This document shows positions 35,952-46,258 of a stretch of 64,000 bases of DNA, piece after piece. Source of the DNA: Rhea pennata (Eukaryota > Chordata > Aves > Rheiformes > Rheidae); assembly GCF_028389875.1 (NCBI RefSeq), contig NC_084682.1, forward strand, positions 7,388,001 through 7,452,000, given 5' to 3'. Position 1 is the first letter of the stretch; each line of letters begins with the position of its first letter. Under the pieces are notes generated by a model. That model was given only the letters and a program-made list of their open reading frames with translations, did no database searches and had not been told where the DNA came from. The translations under genes were made by a program, and so were the position numbers.

Positions 35952-38900
35952 TCACTTCTGCTTCGTGTCTTTGTTCTGGTTCTGAAACTTCTGGTGGACG
36001 ACGCGGAGGGTGGTGAAGAAGTTTCCCAGGAAGAGCATGAAGAACGGGAGGCCACACATGAGGACCTGCAGGAGCCACATTGCTGCAAGTCAACAGAAGG
36101 GACCTACAGACCTTCCCCTCCCTGGGGGGCCCCAGGCTGGCAAGGTATGGGGCAGCTACATTTGAGCCTCCCTTACCTGCCACTCCTTGCAGTCTGGGTG
36201 CTGCATCAGATGGAACAGGGTGATGGCATTGTAGAGCTGCCAAAACTGCAGGAGACAGAAGAGCTGCAGAGCCTCAGCTAACCCAATGCTCATCCAGCTG
36301 TTTTATCCAGGTACAAACCCCACACAGCTCTCCCATGAGGCCAGCATGCCCCAGCACACAGTGAAACCCCATCCAGGGGTCAGAGGACTCACCCCAAAGG
36401 ACCGTGGTGAGGACATGTCCCCAGTTCTTGCTACTTTCTGGAGCCTAACACCCTGCAGAAAGCCTCAGACCCACCTACTGCTTTTGTCCATTAGCCTAAA
36501 TGATCTGATTAGGAGTTAAACCTTAAGCAGCAGCTCAAGAGCCAAAGCTCAGAGGGGTTTTGGAAATGATCTTGCAGTCAGTCCCTTTGCTATGTTTCAC
36601 ACATCACTTCAGCTACTGCAGCAGCAGCAGAGCTATCCTACTGGGGCACCCAGGTCCTCCCCCATCTCCCTAAGCAATTTTTGTGGAGGGGGTGCTCTAG
36701 AGGAGAAGACTCATTCAAAGATTGTCCTTTTCAGAGCATTTTCCCTTCCTCCGGCAACTCTATCACAAGGCTGCAGCAGCCAGCAGAGACCTGCTTGACG
36801 TCCAGGCAGCCAGGCGCAGCTCAGACCCCACCCAGAGCTCTGGTGTTCCTTACAGGGACCTGCAAGGATCAGTACACACTTACCTGCCCAAAGAAGAGGA
36901 AGGGAAGCAGGAACGTGAGGCCTCTCCACATCCAGGATTGGAAACCCTCTGCAAAGGATGAAGGTTTGAATGGAGACCTGAAACCATGCTATAGCCTAGG
37001 GACGAGCCAGAGCCAAGCTCCTAAGGTAACAGGCTGGGAGGTTTAGTGGCCACTCTATGCCTGGCTGAGGCTCACGCAGTCTCTCCGTGGGCATTTGTGC
37101 TTGCAGGGAGTGTGGGGTAGACTCCGGCTGATGTTCCCAGCTCTGTAGTCTAGCAAAGGCCCCTCTAGAGAAAGATGCTCTAGTGAAGCTACCCTCCTCT
37201 GGAGTTGGACTCACTATGTGCCTGACAGGCTGCAGAGGCTGGTGTCTTCTGCAGGCTCAGCCCCAGCACTGTGTTGCTGGGGCCAGGAGGGGTGACAGCC
37301 CACAAAAAAGCATCTGGGGCATCAGAGGGAGGTTTCCCATCTGTAAAGCAGTTTCCTGGGGGAAGCTCAAATACCAGGAGCCACATCTCTCACTGGTACT
37401 CTGTGTCCTGAGGTAGCCACCCTTGCCTTTAACAGATGCCACAGCTCCTGTTTAACTTAACGCCATGTCTGGTGCTGGGAGGGAGGCTCTCAACAGCCAT
37501 AGGAGCAGAGGCCAAGGCAGGTCCAGTTGGACTGGGACAACCATTAAGGGAAGATCCCAGCTTACCCACAGTGAGATCCATGTTGTGCCTCTCGCCCAGT
37601 GCTCGGAGCCGATACAAGCACCCGCTCTGATAGTAGTACTGGAGGAACTGCACAAAACCTGCAGGGAGAAAGCAGCTGAGCTCAGGAAGTGCTAAAATGC
37701 AGGCCCACAGCTCTCAGCCCCAACCATCAGCCCAGCTCTGGGGTCACTCTGTGCACAAAGATGGTCCTAGCCCCATGGAGGTGTAGGGCAGGAAAAAGGC
37801 CATGGGAAAACCCAGACAAGCAGAGAGCTGTGAGCAATTACAGCCAGTTCTTCACGTGACTCCAGAGCCAGGCAAGCTTGCCATTGGAGGCTGCCTGCGG
37901 ACAGGTCCCAACCCACTGTCCCAGCACTTACTCTGATACATGGAGAAGGAGAGGAACTGGTTTCTAAACATCTGGTACATGAGCCCATCTGGCCTGAGGA
38001 GAGATGATGATGGTTGAGAAATGTGAGGCTGAGTCAAGAGGTACAGCCAGCCTTGCCTGCCCCACAGCTGGGGTAGTAGCATTGCTGGCTCACCCCAGCT
38101 CCCACCAAAACAGGGGGACTCCCTGAAGCCAGGCCCCACACTGCAACCTGTCTGATTCACTGTGGTTATGGAACACCTCATTGGAAGATATGTGCAGCAA
38201 GTCAGAGGGATGGTGTCCAGTCTCAGGCATGGTTTGGGAAGCCAAAAAACGAGGGGCTGCGAGCACAGCAGTCAGGAAAACATTGCAGTAGTCCTTGGAC
38301 AAGAACTGCAACACAAGGGACTGTGTTCCCTGACCAGCTGGGTGCTGCCTATCTTAAAAAGGTGCTGATGGCTGTTTTGGTTTGGGGTACTTGGAATGCA
38401 TGAAGTAGACTGTTACACCACAAGGTCCAGCGAGCACAAATATGGCTATGGATTATGGCACCTACAGCAAGTCCTCTTCATCTGAGCTGGCTGCAGCCTG
38501 TACAGGCTGGGGTCTCTACAACCAAGAGCTATCTCCATATCACAAAGGAGGTGAGAAAAGCAGGGCCTGCCGGGAACATCTAGGCAGGAGATAAGGGCAC
38601 ACAGACTTACCAAGTCAGCATGACACCTGAGAGGAAAGTGGAGACGTAGTGATGGAAAACCCACCAGCCTTTGATTCTAGAAGGCAGACAAAAGGCAAGG
38701 AGGTCATGAATCAAGGTCCAAACACACATCAAGCAAGCGGAGCTAGGCAAGCTGTCAGTGCTCTCCAACTCCCAGGGCAGAGCAAGGAGCAGGGGTGGTT
38801 ACAAAGTAGCTGTGCATGGGGCAGGCCTCCAGTCCAGGTGGTACCCAGGGGCCGGGGCAGTTTTGACTGCTGCTTCACCTCCTAGCCACCTGCAGGTTCA

Positions 38901-41900
38901 TCCAGCCCTCCTACCCCAGCAGCTACCTTGTAAGGGCCAGGGCAAACCATATAGCTGATTACCAGGGTTTGCAACACACCCTGAGTAGGAGGTTCTTGCA
39001 GCCACTCCCTTGGTAAGCATAGGTCTATGCAATGGGTTTGTACTCCCCCAGCCTTGTAGAGAAGAACTAACTCACTGCATGCACCCCTCCCAGCCGCCCT
39101 CCCTGGGCACCTGAAGGACTCACTTGGATCCATTGTTGATCAAGATGCTCTCCCGGATGGTGAGGGTGCAGTAGTACCACACCAGGAGGAAGTTAAACAC
39201 AGCGTCTGTCACCCTGGCACGGAGCAAAGTGAGGGTGAAAAGGAGGCAGTAGCACCATGGCCCACAGGGTTGCTGGGTGCAGGCACCAAGTCAGCAATTG
39301 CTAGAGGCACTTAACCACCCAGTAGGGTGCCCTGAACAGACTTGGGCACAGAGGGGTGCTTCTCACACCATCTACCACCATCATTTAGGTCGCACTAGCC
39401 ACAAAGGCTACTGCATCTCCAGGAGCAGTGGCTGAGCTGATGAGACCCGATTAGCCATTTACTTTGTCAGGATTTCCAGTTCAGCTATGGCTTTTAAAGC
39501 TGTAGTGTTGTTATGGGCCATTCAGAACTAGAAATGAGAACATGAAGGCCCTGGGAGGAGATCTCTGCCTGGCACTTTGGGAGAGCATCCAAGCCAGACT
39601 CACCTGGAGTTGAAGAGGAACCGACAGGAGGAGGACACGATGAGCAGGATAATGGTGAGGTAGAGTTTGAACTTCTCATACTCGTCTTTATACGCAAACC
39701 TGCAGGGAAGGAGAAGGACAGGCTGGGAGCAAGGCTGGAGGTCTGCATCCTTCCATCCCAACAGGCTGGACAAAGGTCTGCAAAGTGGCTCTAAGACATG
39801 TTCAGGAAAACCCTCATCCCTTGGGCACTTCTGAGAGGAGAGCAAACTACTCTGCTTTCATGCAGGTGAGACACATTCAAGTAACCCTACAGTCATGCCA
39901 ACTTGGTGGGTGGCCAAAAGGACAGAGAGGACATCTTCATGGGGAGGCCAGGACTTTGTTGGAAGGTCCTATTTAGCTTGTTAGAGCTAACGGTCCCAGC
40001 TGGGTTCCAGGAATCTAAGAGGGAATTGAAAACTGGGTTGATTCTGGGAAATAAAGAACTAGACAGCCCTGGAAAGGGATCTGCGCAAGGTACATCAAGC
40101 AGCCACACATCTGTGCATGCTGTAATCACGAGCTGCAGTTCAGCTTGGGAAGAGTTACTGTTTCCTGGTGACAGGGAGATCCCAAACCACCTCAAAGCAC
40201 ATGACAGCAGTGACGAGAGGGCCATACTTAGCCTGCTTGCTGAGTAGTGTGACGTTCACGTTCCCAAGCACCAGACTCAAGTACAACCTGGAGAGAGAGC
40301 AGAGGCATTAGGACAGACATCTCCCAAGAGCTGGCTGGGTGCCTGGCAGTCGTGCTGTGAAGGCATGACAGAGCTGTCACACATTTCCCCACTGCTTGTG
40401 TGCTGGTGACGGCCAGCCCAGCACTCTTGATGCTCTGCAGTGACACCAGGGGAATGAGCACCCAGCTGTTTTCCAGTTGGAGCTGCCAGGCAGCGTGACT
40501 GGCACAAACACCCTGGCATTTCGTCCCAAGGGCATGCAGGAAGGGCACAGTCCCCGTCTCCGGCAGGCATGGGAGTGTTCACCGGGGCTCCCTCAGAGCA
40601 CAGCCACAGTTCAAGGGTGGGTAAAGGCTGTGAGCGCCAGGAATGAGTGCAGGCAGGCACCAAAGGCAGGGGACAAGGGCAGCTCTGCAGAGCATCAGCC
40701 TGGCTCCTACCCAGGCACCCTCCCAGAGGGCCTGTGCTGAGCGGTGACACCAGCTGAGAGCAGGAGCACAAGCAGGTTTGTGCCTTGCAGCATTACAGCT
40801 ACAGGCACATGGATGGAAGGAAGTGGTGTTTCAGCAGCGACCTTCTCTCAGGGACTTTGTCCTTCACCTCACCAAAGCTTTCACCCTTGTGAAACTAAAG
40901 CTTTCTCCCATGGTGAGGGGAAGGATCTGGCCCTGTGGAACACTCCTGAGGCCTGCAGCTATCTTCCAGCTGTTTATTTTCCCAGGAGCTACTCTGACAG
41001 GGGGGAGGCCATGGCAGCACCTTGGCATCACAAGGCCCTGGCAGTCTTGACTCCCTCTGGCAGGGACCATCACCACCCAGACACGAGGAACCTCTTACCC
41101 ATTCTTCTTTGGTAGATAGGCCTCCATCTCAAAGAAGACATTCTGCCTCTCTTTTATCAGGCTCTGAGTCTCTTGGATGGACTCCTCCTCTTCAGGACTC
41201 ACATGGGCCTTGCACCTAGGGAGGAATCATAGGCATTGGTGTCAGGACAGCTGCTGTGACAAAAGCATCACATGCTCACACTTGGTATGTGACTATGTCT
41301 CAGACAAGGGCACCCTAGGATGAGGAAAGATGAGCTGAGGACAAGTCTACAACTCCATCTCCAGAACTAGCTCCTATTTGTCAGTCTGGGGTGTTGCTTC
41401 AAGGAGAGGAAACAGTAATGAAAGTGAGAGGGAACTGCCGTATCTTCTAACCCTTGAACAGCAGTGGAGAGCGCTTTGGGTAGGAAGGGATTAGATTCAA
41501 GCACTCTGTAAAGGCCTTACAAGCTTTGACCAGGATGCAAGGCACAAATCAGGGCAAAGGAAAGGAAAGCCCAAGGAAGATCTGCCTGCATCAAGTCCAG
41601 ACCTGCTATCAGTGAGGCTGCAGTAACATGTATAGTGGAGCAAGTGCTGTTAGAAGAGCTCTGTCCTTGCTGCTCCCCTCTCCTGATTCACCCCTGCCAT
41701 GGCTTTAGGGGCTGTCACAGGGCACCAGCTTACTTTTTTAGGGACAGAGACAGCTCCTTCAGCCTCTTCTTCTGCCGTGCAATGGCGCTGGAGATCCCAT
41801 CCTGGAGCTTGGTCAGCTCCTCAAGTTTCTGCTTGTACAGCTTGTGGTTATCCTGGGAATGAGAAATCGGCACCTGTTACTGCTGTCTTCAGCTTCACAT

Positions 41901-44573
41901 GAGGCTGAGCTAGGTGCCCAGCAGTTGCCATCCTTGAGTCTTCTGCAGGGCACCTGGCACCCTCCCATCTCACACAGCCAGCACTCCTGGAAGGCCCGAG
42001 AGACACAAGGTTTTGTCCGTCTACTCCAGCCCTTGTCCTCTTTGGCACCTTAGTGTTACAGGCCTGCTAAGACCAGCTTGTGCTACATCAGCACTGAGTG
42101 CTCTGTTGCTGCTCAGAAACATCCTTGGTAGAAAACTGAATATGATATAGGAAAATGATGCATCTCTTAGAAATCTCCTGTAATTCAACTGTACAAGAGG
42201 TTGGGTAATAGAAAGGGTGGTTAGAAACCGTAGTCAGAAGGCCAGGCTCAACTGGGCATGCATTTGGGCACCTTGGAACTGTCCTTGCCTCAGTGAGGGC
42301 AGAAGCCGCAGTTGAGGAAGCCCGTCTCCAGTTCCTAGCAAGTTATCTACCAGTGCAGACACACTGGCATGCTCACATGCAGCTGAGGAGCAGCAAGTCT
42401 TGTGTCTGACCATACCACCATGTGCCTGCAGGCCTGCGCACTCAGCCAGCCTCAAGGTCCAGGCTGCAAAAGCCCAGCTGACAGCACAGGCTTGCCCTGA
42501 AGGGTGCTCCCACAGTTGTGAAATCACCAGCTGCAGCAAAAGGGAAGTGAAAGATTCAGAAGTGCTCCTGCAGCCACGAGGTGAGCTGGAGCTTAGGTTA
42601 TAACCAAAGAGAAGTTGACCTGGAGAGAAGAGGCTTTAACTGCTGCTGCCAGGCACAATATAGGAAATGTCTCTTCCTTTCTCTGCTCAGAGGGCATAGC
42701 TGTCCAGGCCTTATGCTGTCTTCATTGACTCAGCGCCTCTGAGGATCCATCCGGAGCACCCAGCTAGGTGCTGGGTGGGATGGTGGAAGGAGCTAGTCAA
42801 TAGGAAACACTAAAGGAACTTACAGCAGGGTTAAGGTCAACTGCCCAGCTCCATGTGCCACAGTAACCCAACTGCACCTGTGTAACCCTAGATGCCATTC
42901 TTCCTCTATATTTAGAAAGGAAAGGGGAGACCACACTGTGTCAACACTCCTTCTTGTGAAAGTCAGCTGAAAACAACCTCGCTTTAACCACAGGCGGCCT
43001 GAATATCACCTCTTCTAGAGAATTAAATTCTGCTGCTCACAACCACCCTTGGACTAGACCTTGAGGTTTGCACAGTTTTCGTCTCTCCAGTTCTTATCAA
43101 GCACTTTATCAGCAGATCTCAAAGCCATTCCTAAAGGAGAAAGGTGAAACCGAGGTGCAGAGCAGAGAAAAAACTTGTTCTCCCTCCCATGGCAGGCAGC
43201 ACAGCAGCAACAGAGTGGGAATAGATCCCACATACGCCCAGCTTCCCCAGCAGTGATTGATGTCCCCTGTTCATGGCAGGCTGTCCCCTGCTTGACAATC
43301 AAGCTTCCTTGCTCCCATCTGAAGTCACCTGCTTCTCTTGCTCTCGGCCCTGGAGCTAACTAAGGGCAAGCAGTGTTTGGTACAGTTGCTCTCTCCACGG
43401 CTCCATTAGAGGCTCCGCACCCGGTCTAGTGTGCAGTCCGCACCGGGAGCCAAACTGGGACCAGGCTGCCCTTTCTGAAGGCACGCAGGGCTCAGAGCGG
43501 GCAGTCTGGTACATCCACGCAACCCCTATGGAGCAACAGCAGGTTTCTCAAAGCCTCCCTTGCCCCGAGTCAGGGCACAGCTGCAGCGCGTGTGGGCAAC
43601 AACATCCGCTTCGCCCCCTCCTGCCAGGGAGGGAGGGAGGGGGGAGAAGCGGAAACTGCTGCAGGGAAACCGATTGCCCTGACGACCTGCAACGAGGTAC
43701 CGAGGGAGGGGACCGTCGCTAACCTCTCCCCTCGGGTGACCCGCGTCCGAGCTGAGCCCTGCCCACTCGTCCTCCAGGCAGCCAGCGCGCCGGGATTACA
43801 CAAGGCAGGCGGCAACGTCCCCGATAACGCGGCGGGCTCTGCTCACCCTCCAGCACGCCGCGAGAGCCGCAGCGGCCCGAACCCGTCCCCTGCAGCCGGC
43901 GCCCCCGGCGCAGGGCAGCACCGGGCAGTTTCCCGCCCGGAGGCGGCGGCAGGAGGGCGCCCAGCCGGGCGGGCCGGCCAGGAGGCTGCCGCTGCGGACA
44001 GGCCACGCTGCTGCGCTGCGACCTCGATTCCCGGGCGGCTCCGCTCCGCTGGATCCGGGTCCAGAGGTGCGACAAGGCGGCAGGGAGCGTGCGGTCCCCG
44101 CCGCGGCGCAGCCTCCCGCCGAGGCGCGGGGGGCCGAGGCGGCGGCTGCGGCCGCGCCGGGAAGCGCCGTCCCTGCCGCGCTCCGCGGGCCCCGCGCGGC
44201 TGCCGGGCGGCCCGGAACCCCCTCGGGAGGCGCCGCTGGGCAGCGCCGCGATGCGCTCGGGGGTCGCGACCGCGGGACGGCGCAGGGCAGCGGCTCCGCG
44301 CCGGGCTGCTGTCGTGACAGAGGGCCGGATCGCGACAGAGGGTGAGCTCTGCCCCCAGCACGGCGCTCGGGGCCCGCTCGGAGCCGCCTGCCCCGTCCCG
44401 GCCCCAGCGCAGCCCCGGCGGGGCCGGAGCCGGGGCGCAGCCCGCAGCCCGCGGCCGGGCTCTGCCGGCGGGAGCCGGTGCCGGCGGCGCGGCGGTACCT
44501 GGATGCGCTGGTAGCCGTCCTGCAGCTCCTGCCACTCGCGCAGGCAGTCGGCGGCCGAGGCGCCGCAGGCCAT
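35952..44573 (-). CDS. TMEM120A: Transmembrane protein 120A (TACAN/NET29), 12 coding exons, complete
   Basis: Membrane protein of the ER and nuclear envelope with a CoA-binding fold. It is linked to fat-cell differentiation, and its proposed mechanosensitive channel role is disputed. Coding exons in gene order: 44573-44499, 41852-41734, 41215-41099, 40287-40228, 39699-39604, 39213-39124, 38676-38611, 37993-37932, 37658-37566, 36948-36884, 36245-36177, 36065-35952. All junctions are GT-AG and in phase, giving 1026 nt and 341 residues (human 343). Residues 1 to about 100 are charged and coiled-coil-like ([22 protein letters not shown]). From about 130 a six-helix membrane domain begins ([18 protein letters not shown]). 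Family signatures are [69 protein letters not shown] and [15 protein letters not shown]. The start lies in a CpG island with a GCCGCCATGG context. The paralogue TMEM120B is less likely given the synteny with POR and STYXL1. Confidence 0.96.
38611..38676 (-). CDS. TMEM120A: TMEM120A exon 7: conserved WWVFHHY segment
   Basis: Encodes residues of about 186-207 ([21 protein letters not shown] plus a split Trp). The Trp- and His-rich motif lines the CoA pocket in published TMEM120A structures (established knowledge). It is intact here. Confidence 0.93.
41853..44498 (-). other. TMEM120A: TMEM120A intron 1
   Basis: 2.6 kb. The part near exon 1 (from about 43.5 kb) is CpG island. A MIR/L3-type fossil lies at about 43090-43260. 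The rest shows no exon. Confidence 0.7.
43090..43260 (-). mobile_element. Ancient MIR/L3-type element fossil, antisense to the + strand
   Basis: Read on the + strand, CAAGCACTTTATCAGC...GATCTCAAAGCC, GAAACCGAGGTGCAGAGCAG, CAGCAACAGAGTGGGAATAG and ATCCCAC match in order the reverse complement of the MIR/L3 tail and core. The expected pieces are AAAGCACTTTAC, GAAACTGAGGCACAGAG, the aCTTGcCC segment, and GGCAGAGCTGGGAATAGAACCCA. It is diverged, with small gaps. Confidence 0.7.
44499..44573 (-). CDS. TMEM120A: TMEM120A exon 1
   Basis: 25 codons ([25 protein letters not shown]), resembling the human start with its GDCLRDWEDLQQDFQNIQ core. The donor is GTACCG at 44498. The very long ORFs in other frames here (for example 43843-45402) come from the CpG island, not from genes. 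Confidence 0.9.
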
Positions 44574-44866
44574 GGCGGCGGCGGGGCGCGGGGGGAAGGG
44601 GGCGGCGAGCGGCCGCGTGCCCCGGCAGGGCGCTGCGCTGCGCTGCGCGGCGCCGCCGCCGCCTCCCGCCCCGCTTCCGGGCACGCCCCGCCGCCAACCG
44701 CCGCGTCACGCGGGGGGCGGGGCGGGGGGCGGGGCCGGCCTCGGGGGCGGGGCTCCGCCTGGCCCCGCCCCCCCCCCCGCGCGCCTCGCCGCCGCCGCCG
44801 CGGTTCGCGCCCCGCTTCCTGGCGGGCGCGCGCGCACGTGGCCGCGAGCCCCGCTGGAACCCGCCT

Positions 44867-44910
44867 GCTTTGGGGCGCTTTGGGGCGCTTTGGGGCGCTT
44901 TGGGGCGCTC
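44867..44910. repeat. Four tandem copies of TGGGGCGCTT
   Basis: Exact 10-bp units at 44871, 44881 and 44891, with a fourth differing at the last base, upstream of TMEM120A in its CpG island. Confidence 0.95.
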
Positions 44911-45199
44911 TCCTCCTGCCTCTCCCGCAGGGAATTCGCCGGTTGGAATTCCCAACGTAGGAGGCGCCACCGCGGGAACGCCGCCCGCCCGCCCGCCCCG
45001 CTCGTGGGGCTGCACGGCCACGTCGGAAGCGCCCCCGCCCTCCTTGCGGCTGTGCGCCGGGAGCGCACCGCAGTGTCCCGAGAGCCCGCGGCGCGGAGCG
45101 GGATCCCAGCCCCGGGCTGGGCGCGCGGCGCGTGCGGGGGCGCCCTGCCGCCGAGGCCCTGCTGGGGGCCCGATCCAGGCCGTGCGGGAGCTGCACGAG

Positions 45200-45545
45200 T
45201 GGAGAGTCGTGTTAGGTGACAGCGGTGGTGTTTTGCATCCCGAATAGCACCTCTGGAACGGGGAAGGACAGAAGTAATACACGTCTTCCCAGATCCCACT
45301 GCAGTAGGTGCACGGCAGATAAAGGCTCTGCTGAAGTTTGCAGGATGGGTTCCCTCTCCCAGAGCTTGCACTTTTCAGCAGTCTGGGATGGCTAATGTTC
45401 AAAATTCATTAACAAAAAGGTAAGGACTGACTAATTCTGTCCCCAACTGGGCATATTTGACTTTCAAATTTCAGGAGAAGATCTAAAATGAAGGACAGTT
45501 AAATTCTTAGCAGAGTGCAATGAGACCCCTTAAGAATTTGCTGTA
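45200..45545. other. Short intergenic interval between TMEM120A promoter and STYXL1 3' end
   Basis: Mixed sequence without a recognised gene. It separates the CpG island from the inferred STYXL1 cleavage site. Confidence 0.5.
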
Positions 45546-46258
45546 ATGTTTTATTTTGAGGTGTCAATACACAGAATTTACAGTGCTAAAAGGCAGGACA
45601 GTATTGAATTTAGATTGTGTGTAGCAGAATAGATGCTTCCAAATTCTCTGCCGTGCAAAAAAGTTAGGTTACTGTATTAGAAGGAGGTAAATGGAAGGCA
45701 TGTACGAGGTCTCGATAGATGGGCTGGCCCAGCACAACCGAATCCACAAGTCTGCAAGAGGCTGTTTCTGGGTCCTGGTGTCTGTTAGTACCTGAGAAGA
45801 TACGTTCAGAATGGAGGAACTTCTGAAATTAAGAAATTCTGTCTTTATCTCTCCAGGCTGGAAGTGAGTGTAGTCCAACTCTCAAATAACATTGCTCACG
45901 ATGGATCAATAAACTTTTTCTCAGAGATAGTCCTAACGATTTCTCCATAGCTGGGGTAATGAGCATGGCTGATAATGTGATTATAATAACCACCTTAGCT
46001 TATAAAAGAGACAAGTAGTACATTAAGGGGCCACATCCTTCTGGCCGTGCTTTCCCCAAACTACCACCTTCAGCAGCACAAGTAAGTTTCCCTAATGTCT
46101 CCACAACTTGACCCAAGTGATACATGCTAAAGATGAAAACTATTCCATAACGTTAGGATGTTTTTCAAACACAGTTCAAGTCATCTTCTACCTACAGATC
46201 AGATGTTGGCATGAACAGGAAAACATCTTTCCCTGCTGGATGTTCTCTTTGCAGCCTG
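45535..46258 (-). other. STYXL1: STYXL1 3'UTR
   Basis: About 0.7 kb from the stop codon to the AATAAA on the minus strand at 45555-45550. Length is inferred from that signal. Confidence 0.6.
45550..45555 (-). terminator. STYXL1 polyadenylation signal
   Basis: TTTATT on the + strand reads AATAAA on the coding strand, in an AT-rich setting after the STYXL1 stop. Confidence 0.65.

Larger units (their letters stand above)
43560..45200 (-). promoter_or_regulatory. TMEM120A: TMEM120A CpG-island promoter
   Basis: Dense CpG and GC boxes (GGGGCGGGG clusters at about 44714-44760) flank the start codon at 44573. The TATA-less, GC-rich layout suits a housekeeping promoter. The exact start site is unknown. 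Confidence 0.75.

Noticed and set aside
43796-45402. Antisense ORFs of up to 519 codons over the TMEM120A CpG island
   Set aside because: Arg/Pro/Ala/Gly-rich translations of GC-rich DNA where stops are rare. Only 44499-44573 is real coding sequence (TMEM120A exon 1).
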